Part shown: positions 25,561-33,180 of the stretch, in pieces | Numbering within the stretch: the stretch's first letter is position 1 | Layout: every line of letters starts with the position of its first letter | Translations under genes and position numbers: made by a program | Notes under the pieces: generated by a model | What the model saw: only the letters and a program-made list of their open reading frames with translations | What the model was told of the DNA's origin: nothing | Database searches by the model: none | From: Roseomonas populi | Lineage (GTDB): Bacteria > Pseudomonadota > Alphaproteobacteria > Acetobacterales > Acetobacteraceae | Reading direction: 5' to 3' | Assembly (NCBI RefSeq): GCF_024594815.1 | Contig: NZ_JANJOU010000003.1 | Location: 62,001-126,000 of the forward strand | Length of the DNA stretch: 64,000 nt

Positions 25561-26184
25561 CTAGTGCCGGCCGCCGCGCCCGCCGAAGCCGCGCGGGCCG
25601 CCGAAGCCGCCATGGCCGAAGCCGCGACCAGGGCCGCCGCGCCAGTACCCACCCCGCCCATGCCAGTAGCCCGGCCCGCGCCAGCCCGCGCGATACACAC
25701 CGCCCCAGCCCCAGCCGAGGCCCAGCCCCCAGCTGCCACCCCAGGCGTAGAAGGGCGCGCCATAATACCCGTACCATAGGGGATCACCCCACAAGCCCGG
25801 GCCGTAGCCGGCATAGAAGGGGTCCGTGTAGTAGGCCGGGTAGCGCGCCACCGGTGCGGCAGCGACGGTGTTCCCGCGCGAGGCCATGCACTGGAGATAC
25901 AGGTCCTCCGGCAGGGCCGGGGCCGGCGTGGCCGCCGCGCCGGTGGCGGGCGCCGCTGCCGGTGTTGCCGTGGCGGGCGTCGTTCCCGATACCGTCGCCG
26001 CCGGGGCGGATGGGGCAGCGGGCGCGGCCGCTTGCTGGCGGCACGCGGCGTCGTCCTGCTGCATCGCCTCGGCGGTCTTGTTCGGGCCGGGATAGGCGAC
26101 GAGCGGCTCCGGCGCGACCGCGCAGCCGGAGAGCACGCCTGCGGCAAGCAGGGCGGAGAGGATGGGGAGCCTGGAGCAACTCAT
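25561..26184 (-). CDS. Lipoprotein with Gly/Trp/Tyr-rich C-terminus
   Basis: 207 aa from the ATG at 26182-26184. Signal peptide MSCSRLPILSALLAAGVLSG followed by lipobox Cys (SGCAVAPEP). The middle (residues about 45-95) is Ala/Pro/Thr-rich low complexity. The C-terminal third is dominated by Gly, Trp, Tyr and Arg (YGYYGAPFYAWGGSWG, then GGxG repeats to the end). Such proteins are common in alphaproteobacterial envelopes and their function is unknown. A start 12 codons upstream (26220) is possible but would precede the signal peptide with an unlikely extension. Confidence 0.8.
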   Translation of the reverse strand: MSCSRLPILSALLAAGVLSGCAVAPEPLVAYPGPNKTAEAMQQDDAACRQQAAAPAAPSAPAATVSGTTPATATPAAAPATGAAATPAPALPEDLYLQCMASRGNTVAAAPVARYPAYYTDPFYAGYGPGLWGDPLWYGYYGAPFYAWGGSWGLGLGWGWGGVYRAGWRGPGYWHGRGGYWRGGPGRGFGHGGFGGPRGFGGRGGRH

Positions 26185-26282
26185 GGGCGTCGCCGTGCTG
26201 ATAGGGGGAGAACACGGCAAGAACGCCTGGAGGCCGTGCTTCGTCTATCGACGAAAGGTAACACTTCGCGGCACGGATCGGT

Positions 26283-26357
26283 TGGAGCGGGCGATGGGAA
26301 TCGAACCCACGACATTCAGCTTGGGAAGCTGACGTTCTACCTCTGAACTACGCCCGC
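26283..26357 (-). tRNA. tRNA-Gly (anticodon CCC)
   Basis: 75 nt including an encoded CCA. Acceptor stem GCGGGCG/CGCCCGC, D arm with AGTTCAGAGGTAGAAC, anticodon stem TCAGC/GCTGA enclosing the loop TTCCCAA, so bases 34-36 are CCC, reading glycine codon GGG. The T arm has GTTCGATTC. The discriminator base is T. It stands between a lipoprotein gene and radC, all minus strand. Confidence 0.95.
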
Positions 26358-26433
26358 GCTCCGAGGTGACCCACACCTAGCGCAGCGCCGCCCCCCGCGC
26401 AATCCGCGCCGACGAGGTCAGCCCTGGGGCCGG

Positions 26434-27330
26434 CTACAGCAGCCCTTCCCGCCGGAAGGAGAGGTGGCGGCCGTTGCCGATGATCAGGTGGTCGTGCACC
26501 ACCACGGAGAAGATCTCCCCCGCCCGCCGGATCTCCATCGTCATCTCGATGTCCGACCGGCTCGGCGTCGGGTCGCCGCTCGGGTGGTTGTGGACGAGGA
26601 TCAGGGCCGTCGCGTGCAGGTCCAGCGCCCGCCGGATCACCTCCCGCGGATAGACCGGGGTGTGGTTCACCGTGCCCTTCGCCTGCGCCTCGTCCGCGAT
26701 CAGGCGGTTCTTGCTGTCCAGGAACAGGATGCGGAACTGCTCCACCTTCTCGCGGGAGATGGCGGCGTTGAGGTAGGCGAGCAGGCGGTCCCAGTTGTTC
26801 AGCACCGGCATCTCCGCCACCTCGGCCTTCGCCAGGCGCAGTGCCGCGGCCTGGACGAGCTTGAGGGCGGAGACGCTGTGCTCGCCAAGCCCGCGCGTGG
26901 CCATCAGATCGGCCTGCGGGGCGGCCAGGACGGCGGCGAAGCTGCCGTAGCGGTTGATCAGGGACTTCGCGAGCGGCTTGGTGTCGCCCTTCTTGAAGGC
27001 GAAGAAGAGCAGCATCTCCAGCAGCTCGTAATCCGCCAGCGCATCCGGCCCGCGCTCCAGCAGCTTCTCCCTCAGGCGGCCGCGGTGGCCTTGCGGGCCC
27101 GTGCTGGCGAAAGGCCGTTCGGGAAAGGACCGGTCCGTGTCCCGGCTGAACCGTGCGCCCCGCCAGCCGCCCCCTTGCCCCCTCCCCTGGGGCCGCGTCG
27201 AGCGGGAGCCTTCCTCCGCGAGGTCATGCACGCCGCCGAAGGCGCCGAGATCCTCGGCGAAGCCGGGCGGGCGTGCCCCGGACCGGAGCGGCGGCGCCGA
27301 ACGCCGGCGGAACAACTTCTCCAGCCACAT
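26434..27330 (-). CDS. radC: RadC family JAB-domain protein
   Basis: 298 aa. The N-terminal helix-hairpin-helix-like UPF0758 region (HRGRLREKLLERGPDALADY) is preceded by about 80 residues of Arg/Gly-rich extension. The C-terminal JAB/MPN metalloprotease-like domain has the motif HNHPSGDPTPSRSDIE (about 244-259) with a more N-terminal Glu, i.e. the zinc-binding H-x-H-x7-S-x2-D pattern. The historical DNA-repair assignment of RadC is doubtful and the true role is unsettled. The start at 27330 is the first ATG of the frame; the true start could lie closer to the conserved domain. Confidence 0.92.
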   Translation of the reverse strand: MWLEKLFRRRSAPPLRSGARPPGFAEDLGAFGGVHDLAEEGSRSTRPQGRGQGGGWRGARFSRDTDRSFPERPFASTGPQGHRGRLREKLLERGPDALADYELLEMLLFFAFKKGDTKPLAKSLINRYGSFAAVLAAPQADLMATRGLGEHSVSALKLVQAAALRLAKAEVAEMPVLNNWDRLLAYLNAAISREKVEQFRILFLDSKNRLIADEAQAKGTVNHTPVYPREVIRRALDLHATALILVHNHPSGDPTPSRSDIEMTMEIRRAGEIFSVVVHDHLIIGNGRHLSFRREGLL

Positions 27331-27449
27331 GTCCCGCGGAACCCCACCCCGAGTCGTCGGCCGCCATGCTGGAAGCCCGCGATCATGATCCCGTGAGCAC
27401 CGGCACCGCTCAAGGTGGCATCGGCATCGTTCCGTATCCGGACCGGGGC

Positions 27450-27478
27450 TTGTTGCGCGCGGCCCCGGGGACTAGCTT
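27450..27478 (+). promoter_or_regulatory. Promoter of the metZ leader
   Basis: -35 TTGTTG (27450-27455), 17-bp spacer, -10 TAGCTT (27473-27478). A start near 27485 would give a leader of about 175 nt with the SAM-II aptamer beginning some 33 nt into it. Confidence 0.45.
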
Positions 27479-27517
27479 CCCGCCACCTGCCCTTCCCGGC
27501 CTCGCCGGGCGGCCGGT

Positions 27518-27568
27518 GCTCGCGATTTGTCGGCCAGCTTGCGGCGAGCCTAAAGAAACGCGCTAAAC
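27518..27568 (+). promoter_or_regulatory. SAM-II riboswitch upstream of metZ
   Basis: The compact H-type pseudoknot of SAM-II can be drawn: P1 GCTCGC (27518-27523) with GCGAGC (27544-27549), loop 1 beginning GATTTG (27524-27529), the CTTGC just before the P1 3' strand, then CTAAAGAAACG and the conserved GCTAAA (27562-27567). This matches the alphaproteobacterial SAM-II pattern upstream of metA/metX/metZ, where binding of S-adenosylmethionine switches methionine synthesis off. The aptamer ends 92 nt before the metZ ATG, so the expression platform is not obvious: it may act through the following GC hairpins. Confidence 0.85.
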
Positions 27569-27660
27569 GGCCGTGGCGGGGGGCTCCCTCCCCGCCCGAC
27601 CGGGCCATCCGCGACTGCCCGGCCCAACCGGGCCGTCGCCGATTTGATGGAACGCCCGCG

Positions 27661-28911
27661 ATGCCCAGGACCCTTCCGGATACCCCGCTCCGCCCCGCCA
27701 CCCTCCTCGTGCGCGGCGGCCAGAACCGCTCCTCCTTCGACGAGATGTCGGACGCGCTGCACCTCACCTCGGGCTTCATGTACGAGACGGCGGGGCAGGC
27801 CGAGGACACCTTCCTCGGCAACATCCAGCATTACCAGTACTCCCGCTTCGGCAACCCGACGATCGAGGCGCTGCAGAACAAGCTGGCGGCGCTGGAGGGG
27901 GCGGAGTCCTGCCGCGTCACCGCCTCCGGCATGGCCGCCGTCCACTCGGCGATGCTCTCCCACCTGAAGGCGGGGGACCGGGTCGTCGCCTCCCGCGCCC
28001 TCTTCGGCTCCTGCCACTGGATCGTCTCCACCCTGCTGCCGCGCTACGGCATCGAGACGGTGTTCGTGGACGGCACGGACCTCGACCAGTGGCGCGACGC
28101 CTTCAAGAAGCCCGCCGCGCTGGTGCTGCTGGAGACGCCCTCCAACCCCATGCTGGAACTGGTGGACCTGCCGGCGGTGGCCGAGATGGCGCACGCCGCC
28201 GGCGCCATCGTGGTGGTGGACAACGTCTTCGCCACGCCGCTGCTCCAGAAGCCGCTGCAGCTTGGCGCGGACGTGGTGGTCTATTCCGCCACCAAGCACT
28301 TCGACGGCCAGGGCCGCGTCCTCGGCGGCGCCGTGCTCGGCACGAAGAAGTGGGTGGACGAGGTACTGCAGCCCTTCATCCGCAACACCGGCCCGTCCAT
28401 CTCGCCCTTCAATGCCTGGGTCATCCTGAAAGGGCTGGAGACGCTGCACCTGCGCATCCCCGCCATGTGCGCGAATGCGGAGAAGCTGGCCGCTTTCCTC
28501 GCCACCCGGCCGGAGGTCTCCCGCACCCTCTACCCCTTCATGGACAGCCATCCGCAGCAGGCGCTGGCGAAGAAGCAGATGTCGGCGGGCGGCAGCCTCG
28601 TCACCTTCGACATCGATGGCGGGAAGGAAGCCTGCTTCCGCGTGCTGGACGCGCTGAAGCTCATCGACATCTCCAACAACCTCGGCGACGCGCGCAGCAT
28701 GGTCACGCACCCCGCCACCACCACCCACATGAAGGTTGGGCCGGAGGAGCGGGCGCGGCTGGGCATCACGGACGGCACGGTGCGCTTCTCCGTCGGCCTG
28801 GAGGACCCGCAGGACCTGATCGACGACCTGACCCAGGCGCTGGACGGGCTGCGCGCGACCGGTGGCGGCAAGGCGGGCGGCGTGGCCCGCGCGGCCTCGC
28901 CGGAGCGCTGA
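27661..28911 (+). CDS. metZ: O-succinylhomoserine sulfhydrylase
   Basis: 416-aa PLP enzyme of the Cys/Met metabolism family. The PLP lysine is Lys212 in YSATKHFDGQGRVLGG; the variant FDGQGR (instead of the gamma-synthase GHSD pattern) is characteristic of MetZ. Other landmarks are RFGNPTIEALQNKLAALEG, ESCRVTASGMAAVHS and LLETPSNPMLELVDL. The enzyme converts O-succinylhomoserine and sulfide to homocysteine in methionine synthesis. The ATG at 27661 starts the conserved N-terminus (MPRTLPDTPLRPATLLVRGG). It is controlled by the SAM-II riboswitch upstream. Confidence 0.96.
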   Translation: MPRTLPDTPLRPATLLVRGGQNRSSFDEMSDALHLTSGFMYETAGQAEDTFLGNIQHYQYSRFGNPTIEALQNKLAALEGAESCRVTASGMAAVHSAMLSHLKAGDRVVASRALFGSCHWIVSTLLPRYGIETVFVDGTDLDQWRDAFKKPAALVLLETPSNPMLELVDLPAVAEMAHAAGAIVVVDNVFATPLLQKPLQLGADVVVYSATKHFDGQGRVLGGAVLGTKKWVDEVLQPFIRNTGPSISPFNAWVILKGLETLHLRIPAMCANAEKLAAFLATRPEVSRTLYPFMDSHPQQALAKKQMSAGGSLVTFDIDGGKEACFRVLDALKLIDISNNLGDARSMVTHPATTTHMKVGPEERARLGITDGTVRFSVGLEDPQDLIDDLTQALDGLRATGGGKAGGVARAASPER

Positions 28912-29002
28912 TCCGCCATCCGGCAGGCGCCGCCGCGATGGACGCGGCGGCGCGGCCGGTGGCAGGCTGGGCCGCCTGAAGGTCACACGAAGGGCAACGC
29001 CG

Positions 29003-29614
29003 ATGAGCATCGAGACCTGGCTGGCCTTTCTCGCGGCCGCGGCGGCCATGCTGGTCATCCCCGGCCCCACCATCCTGCTCGTGCTCGGGCAGTCCCTGGG
29101 CGGCGGGCGCCGCTCGACCCTGCCGCTGGTGGCCGGCGTCGCGGCCGGGGACGCGCTGGCGATGAGCCTCTCCCTCGCCGGACTCGGCGCCCTCCTCTCC
29201 GCCTCCACCCTCGCCTTCGAGGCGCTGCGCTGGGCTGGCGCGGCCTATCTCGTCTGGCTCGGCGTGAAGCTCTGGCGCGCCCCGGTGGAAGGCGTGCCCG
29301 CGCCGCTGCCGCCGCGCCGCGCGGGAATGCAGGCCTTCCTCGTCACCGCCACCAACCCCAAGGGCATCGCCTTCTTCGTCGCCTTCGTGCCGCAGTTCCT
29401 GGATCCCGCCCGGCCCTTCCTGCCGCAGGCGGGGCTGCTGGTGGCCAGCTTCGTCACCCTCGGCGCGGCGAACGCGCTGGGCTACGCGCTGCTGGCCGGG
29501 CGGCTCTCCGGCGCCGTGCGGCGGCCGGCGGTGCGGCGCGTGCTGAACCGCACCGGCGGCACCATGCTGGTCGGCGCGGGGCTGGCCACGGCCCTGCTGG
29601 GGCGGCGCGCATGA
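29003..29614 (+). CDS. LysE/RhtB family amino-acid exporter
   Basis: 203 aa with about five to six hydrophobic helices. The family signature appears at residues 15-35 (AMLVIPGPTILLVLGQSLGG) and in the central NPKGIAFFVAFVPQF. These carriers export basic amino acids, homoserine or threonine with the proton gradient. The start is the ATG at 29003 with AAGGG 8 bp upstream. It lies 91 bp after metZ in the same direction and overlaps apaG by 4 bp. Export of homoserine-type metabolites would suit the metZ neighbourhood, but the substrate is not shown. Confidence 0.93.
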   Translation: MSIETWLAFLAAAAAMLVIPGPTILLVLGQSLGGGRRSTLPLVAGVAAGDALAMSLSLAGLGALLSASTLAFEALRWAGAAYLVWLGVKLWRAPVEGVPAPLPPRRAGMQAFLVTATNPKGIAFFVAFVPQFLDPARPFLPQAGLLVASFVTLGAANALGYALLAGRLSGAVRRPAVRRVLNRTGGTMLVGAGLATALLGRRA

Positions 29615-30021
29615 GCGATCCCGGCGCCTTCACCGCCGTCACGCGCGGGCTGCGCGTGACGGTCCGCACCTTCTACCTGGCCGACAAGTCGGAGCCGGAG
29701 GAGGGCCGCCACATCTGGGCCTATCGCGTCCGCATCACGAATGAGGGGCGCGAGACGGTGCAGCTCCTCAAGCGCACCTGGCACATCACGGACGCCATGG
29801 GGCGCACGCAGCACGTGCACGGAGACGGCGTGGTGGGGGAGCAGCCCGTGCTCGAGCCCGGCGAGGCCTTCGAGTACACCTCCGGCACCCCGCTCGCGAC
29901 GCCTTCGGGCTTCATGCGCGGCCAGTACCACATGGTAGTGCCCGCCACAGGCGAGGCCTTCGACGCCGAGATCCCCGCCTTTAGCCTGGATAGCCCGCAC
30001 GGGCAGGTGACGCTGAACTGA
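29611..30021 (+). CDS. apaG: ApaG domain protein
   Basis: 136 aa, single ApaG (DUF525) beta-sandwich. Conserved pieces: HIWAYRVRITNEGRETVQLL (about 34-53), RTWHITDAMGR, VVGEQPVLEPGEAFEYTSG and MRGQYHMV. The GxGxxG-like GDGVVGE segment is present. ApaG is linked to Co2+/Mg2+ homeostasis in enterobacteria, and the same fold occurs in F-box proteins; the exact function is unclear. ATGA overlap with the exporter gene upstream. Confidence 0.96.
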   Translation: MSDPGAFTAVTRGLRVTVRTFYLADKSEPEEGRHIWAYRVRITNEGRETVQLLKRTWHITDAMGRTQHVHGDGVVGEQPVLEPGEAFEYTSGTPLATPSGFMRGQYHMVVPATGEAFDAEIPAFSLDSPHGQVTLN

Positions 30022-30123
30022 GGCGTGCGGGCGGCGCGCGGCGGCCCCGCGCGCCCCCCGCTTCCGCTCCCGGAGCACCTATCCCATGTTGCGGTGGCAC
30101 CGCCGCGCCCGAGGAGCCGAGCC

Positions 30124-30786
30124 TTGACCGAGCCGAAGACCGACCACGAAGCCCTCGCGGAAGCCCAGATCCTCACCCCCGCCGAAACCTCCGGGCATGT
30201 CCGCCCCAGCCAGGCCGAGGCCGAGGCGGCGGTCCGCACCCTTCTCCTCTGGGCCGGGGACGACCCGGGCCGCGAGGGGCTGCTGGACACGCCCAAGCGC
30301 GTCGCCAAGTCCTACCTGGAGCTGTTCAACGGCTACCGCACCGACCCCGTGCAGCTCCTCCAGCGCTCCTTCGAGGAGGTGGCGGGCTACGACGAGATGG
30401 TCGTGCTTCGCGACATCCGGCTGGAGAGCCATTGCGAGCACCACATGGTGCCCATCATCGGCCGCGCCCATGTCGGCTACCTGCCCCGCGGCCGCGTGGT
30501 GGGGATCTCCAAGCTCGCCCGCGTGGTGGACGCCTTCTCCAAGCGCCTGCAGATCCAGGAGAAGCTGACGGCGCAGATCGCGAACGCCATCAACGACGTG
30601 CTGGACCCGATCGGCGTGGCGGTGGTGGTGGAGGCCGCGCACCAGTGCATGACCACGCGCGGCGTCCACAAGCACGGCGTGACGATGGTCACCAGCACCA
30701 TGCTCGGCGCCTTCCGCGACGATCACGCGACGCGGCGGGAGTTCCTCTCCATCATCAACGGCCGCTCCGGCACCTTCGAGGGGTAG
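30124..30786 (+). CDS. folE: GTP cyclohydrolase I
   Basis: 220 aa type I enzyme: converts GTP to 7,8-dihydroneopterin triphosphate, the first step of folate synthesis. Zinc ligands are visible in [10 protein letters not shown] and [23 protein letters not shown] and [20 protein letters not shown] are conserved. I start it at the TTG at 30124 with GAGG nine bases upstream; there is no in-frame ATG near the conserved N-terminus, and an extension to 30025 has unlike composition. Its TAG is 1 bp from the stop of the convergent gene. Confidence 0.95.
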   Translation: MTEPKTDHEALAEAQILTPAETSGHVRPSQAEAEAAVRTLLLWAGDDPGREGLLDTPKRVAKSYLELFNGYRTDPVQLLQRSFEEVAGYDEMVVLRDIRLESHCEHHMVPIIGRAHVGYLPRGRVVGISKLARVVDAFSKRLQIQEKLTAQIANAINDVLDPIGVAVVVEAAHQCMTTRGVHKHGVTMVTSTMLGAFRDDHATRREFLSIINGRSGTFEG

Positions 30787-30787
30787 C

Positions 30788-31075
30788 TCACCCCGCCATC
30801 CTGGCCAGGGCGTTCGCCAGCCCGGCCAGGCCGATGAAGCCCATCGCCTCGTCCCAGCGATTGAGGCTGCCCGCCATCGGCCACTCCCGATGGGCGGCCG
30901 CGAAGCCGGCGGCCACGCCCGCCGCCGTCACCAGCATCGGCACGGGCGTGACCGGGCGCGCGGTGATCAGGTGGATCAGCGCGCACCACAGCCCCGCGAA
31001 GCCGAGGAAGAGAAAGAACCGCGCGAGAGTCCGGACCGAGGCGGGGTCCAGCCGCGCGGCGCTGCTTTCCTCCAT
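30788..31075 (-). CDS. Small membrane protein of unknown function
   Basis: 95 aa with two to three hydrophobic segments (about residues 18-38, 45-62 and 78-93: FFLFLGFAGLWCALIHLI and VPMLVTAAGVAAGFAA). No recognised family. It starts 1 bp after the stop of the dapA-like gene, so it is the third gene of that minus-strand operon, and it ends against folE. Confidence 0.75.
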   Translation of the reverse strand: MEESSAARLDPASVRTLARFFLFLGFAGLWCALIHLITARPVTPVPMLVTAAGVAAGFAAAHREWPMAGSLNRWDEAMGFIGLAGLANALARMAG

Positions 31076-31076
31076 C

Positions 31077-32018
31077 CTAGGCCACCTGCCGGATGCGCGG
31101 CGCGCGCTCCGCCGCCACCGCCTCCTCCATCGCCATCACCCCAGCCATGGCGCGGGAGAGGCGCGCGGCCGTCGCGGGCTCCGCGCGCGTCAGCGGCAGG
31201 CGCGGATGCGGCGCGCAGAGCCCGAGCAGCCCGAGCGCCGCTTTCACCGGCACGGGGTTGGTCTCGGCGAAGAGCGCGGCGTCCAGTGGCGCGAGCAGGT
31301 CGCGGATCTCCGCCGCGAAGCCCATGTCCCGCGCGGCGAAGGCCGATTGCAGCGCGCTGCACAGGGCCGGCGCGACGTTGGCGGTGACGGACACGCAGCC
31401 CTGCCCGCCCATGGCGAGATGCGCCAGCGCCGTCGCGTCGTCGCCGGAGAGCTGCACCAGCCCCGGCCCGCAGAGCCGCGCCAGGCGCGGCGGACGGGAC
31501 AGGTCGCCGCTGGCGTCCTTCAGCGCCGTGATCAGCCCGTCGTCGTAGAGCCGCGCGACCGTCTCGTCCGCGAAGGCAACGCCCGCACGGGATGGCACGT
31601 CGTAGAGCACGACCGGCAGCCCCGTCGCCGCTGCCACCGCGCGAACATGGGCGCGCAGCCCCTCCTGCCCTGGCTTCACATAGGGCGGGGCGGAGACGAG
31701 CAGCGCGGAGGCGCCCACATGCTCCGCCGCGACCGCGAGCGCCACCGCCGCCTCGGTGCAGGGCGCACCCACGCCGGCCACCACGGGCAGTCCGCGTGCC
31801 GCCTCCACCACGCAGGCAACGGCCTGGGCGTGCTCCACGGCGGAGAGCGCAGGCGACTCCCCCGTGCTGCCGCAGGCCACCAGCCCGCCCACCCCGCGCG
31901 CGGCGGCGCGGGCCGCGAGGCGCGAGAGGGCGGCGCGGTCGATCGTGCCGGCATCCCCGGCGAAGAACGGCGTGACGAGGGCGGGGATCGCGCCCCTCAG
32001 GCCCGGAGGAGGGCGCAT
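31077..32018 (-). CDS. dapA: 4-hydroxy-tetrahydrodipicolinate synthase (DapA family)
   Basis: 313-aa class I aldolase fold. Schiff-base Lys167 (LITALKDASGD), the tyrosine of the catalytic triad Tyr139 and the DHDPS-type carboxylate-binding Arg144 (LYDVPSRAG), CGSTGES (50-55) and PPYVKPGQEGL (111-121) are all present, favouring true DHDPS over KDG-aldolase or NAL homologues. The reaction condenses pyruvate with aspartate semialdehyde in lysine/diaminopimelate synthesis. The ATG at 32016-32018 begins 2 bp after the stop of the upstream gene. A second dapA elsewhere in the genome is possible, so the physiological assignment is not certain. Confidence 0.88.
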   Translation of the reverse strand: MRPPPGLRGAIPALVTPFFAGDAGTIDRAALSRLAARAAARGVGGLVACGSTGESPALSAVEHAQAVACVVEAARGLPVVAGVGAPCTEAAVALAVAAEHVGASALLVSAPPYVKPGQEGLRAHVRAVAAATGLPVVLYDVPSRAGVAFADETVARLYDDGLITALKDASGDLSRPPRLARLCGPGLVQLSGDDATALAHLAMGGQGCVSVTANVAPALCSALQSAFAARDMGFAAEIRDLLAPLDAALFAETNPVPVKAALGLLGLCAPHPRLPLTRAEPATAARLSRAMAGVMAMEEAVAAERAPRIRQVA

Positions 32019-32020
32019 GG

Positions 32021-32566
32021 TCAGCGCTCCTTCCCGGCAGCGGAGAGGCGATAGACAAGGAGCACTCCCTCGGCCTGCCCGCACAGCCGCACCCGCTCGA
32101 AGCCGTAGGCGCGCAGCCGGGCGGCGACGGAGCGCGCGATCGCCGCCGTGCCCCCGCCGATCAGGCGCAGCGCCAACCGCCCGCCCGAGGGCAGGGCGCG
32201 GCGGGCGCAATCCGCCACCGCCCTTCCCGCTTCCTCGGATCGGATGGCGGGAGCGACGACGACCTCCACCGGATCGGGATGGGCCGGAGGCTGGCGGAAG
32301 GCGGAGCCGCCACGGCAGCCCCGGTTCAGTACGTCGCACAAGGTCTCCGCGCCGGCCTCGCCGAGGCAGAGGACGCGGTCCTCGCGCCCTGCCCCCGCGG
32401 CGTCCAGCAACTCGGCGCCCGCTCGGCGCGGCGCGGCGTCCAGCGCGCGCAGGCTCGGCGGCCAGGGCGGCGCGCCCCGCGTTGGCCCCTTGGCAGTGGC
32501 CTTGGCGGCAGGGAGTGGCAACGCGATGCCCGCCGGTTCAGGCATTAGGATGGCAAGATGGGCCAT
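32021..32566 (-). CDS. Protein of unknown function upstream of dapA
   Basis: 181 aa, ATG at 32564-32566 with GGAGG five bases upstream, a strong start. The N-terminal 40 residues are hydrophobic/Pro-rich (MAHLAILMPEPAGIALPLPA). The central GAGREDRVLCLGEAGAETLC and a C-terminal VRLCGQAEGVLLVYRLSAAG look like strands of a Rossmann-type (methyltransferase-like) fold, but no diagnostic motif is complete. First gene of a three-gene operon with dapA. A small hairpin CCGCA-AAGC-TGCGG (32580-32593) lies just ahead of the ribosome-binding site. Confidence 0.72.
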   Translation of the reverse strand: MAHLAILMPEPAGIALPLPAAKATAKGPTRGAPPWPPSLRALDAAPRRAGAELLDAAGAGREDRVLCLGEAGAETLCDVLNRGCRGGSAFRQPPAHPDPVEVVVAPAIRSEEAGRAVADCARRALPSGGRLALRLIGGGTAAIARSVAARLRAYGFERVRLCGQAEGVLLVYRLSAAGKER

Positions 32567-32669
32567 GTGATCCTCCACGCCGCAAAGCTGCGGAGGCGGC
32601 CATAAAATCGCGATGCGAGACGCGGCGGCCGGGCATAAAGGGCACGCAAAGCCGCCCGCGGAACGCAAA

Positions 32670-32700
32670 GGGCCGCCGACCCTCCTCGGATCGGCGGCCC
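32670..32700 (-). terminator. Intrinsic terminator
   Basis: Perfect 10-bp stem GGGCCGCCGA (32670-32679) / TCGGCGGCCC (32691-32700), 11-base loop, followed on the minus strand by TTTGCGTT. It lies 38 bp past the stop of the minus-strand lipoprotein gene at 32738. Confidence 0.8.
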
Positions 32701-32737
32701 CTGGCCTCCTAAGCCCTTCCGGGCTCCGGCGCTCTGC

Positions 32738-33076
32738 TCAGCGGCAGTCGCGCCGGTAGAAATCCGCGGAGCGCTGCGCCCGCGCTGCGTCGGCGTAGGT
32801 GCCGGTCATCGCGGCCTGCTGCTGCGTGCCCGCGGCATTGGCGTAGGCCTCCCGGCAATACGGGTCCACCGCCGCCGCGTAGGGCACGGCGGGCGCCGCC
32901 GCGACAGGCGCCTGGCCGACATAGGCCGGCATGGAATCATTGCGGTAGGTCGGCGGCACCGTGGCCACGGCCGGCGGCGGCACGGTGTAGTAGCCCTCCG
33001 CCGGGTAAGGCGCGCAGGCGGCGAGGCCACCGGCGAGCGCCAGGGCGGGCAGGATCGCGAGGCGAAGGCTCTTCAT
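32738..33076 (-). CDS. Small lipoprotein, Pro/Ala/Tyr-rich
   Basis: 112 aa from the ATG at 33074-33076 with AAGGAG eight bases upstream. Signal peptide MKSLRLAILPALALAGGLA followed by lipobox Cys (LAACAPYP). The mature protein is low-complexity, with VATVPPTYRNDSMPAYVG and three later Cys/Arg positions near the C-terminus (DPYCREAY, FYRRDCR). No family recognised. The Shine-Dalgarno site is part of a CCTTCC/GGAAGG hairpin and a clean terminator follows, so this is probably a single-gene unit. Confidence 0.82.
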   Translation of the reverse strand: MKSLRLAILPALALAGGLAACAPYPAEGYYTVPPPAVATVPPTYRNDSMPAYVGQAPVAAAPAVPYAAAVDPYCREAYANAAGTQQQAAMTGTYADAARAQRSADFYRRDCR

Positions 33077-33086
33077 CGGCTTGGCT

Positions 33087-33103
33087 CCTTCCAGATTGGA
33101 AGG
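33087..33103 (-). promoter_or_regulatory. Hairpin sequestering the lipoprotein ribosome-binding site
   Basis: CCTTCC/GGAAGG with loop of five (33087-33103). In the minus-strand mRNA the 3' arm GGAAGG runs into the Shine-Dalgarno AAGGAG, so folding would cover the site. Confidence 0.5.
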
Positions 33104-33138
33104 TGAAGCGCCCGAGCCCCCGGGGCGGTTGCGCCCAG

Positions 33139-33180
33139 CCCTTCTCAGCCGGCCCTTATCAGCCAACCCTTATCAGCCCC
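33139..33180 (-). repeat. 14-bp tandem repeat x3 across a stop codon
   Basis: Three units CCCTTCTCAGCCGG, CCCTTATCAGCCAA, CCCTTATCAGCCCC at 33139-33152, 33153-33166 and 33167-33180. The TGA stop of the minus-strand lipoprotein gene (33173-33175) is inside the last unit; each unit carries a TGA, and the 14-bp period places them in three different frames. Confidence 0.85.

Larger units (their letters stand above)
27331..27660 (+). other. 330-bp regulatory gap between radC and metZ
   Basis: The divergent gap contains a promoter (27450-27478), a SAM-II type aptamer (27518-27568) and two further GC hairpins: GGCGGGG/CCCCGCC (27575-27581 with 27590-27596) and CGGCCC/GGGCCG (27620-27625 with 27630-27635). 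Neither hairpin is followed by a T tract. No protein-coding frame in the gap looks real. Confidence 0.7.

Noticed and set aside
27575-27635. Rho-independent terminator as the SAM-II expression platform
   Set aside because: The two GC hairpins after the aptamer lack any T run, so intrinsic termination is not supported by sequence alone.
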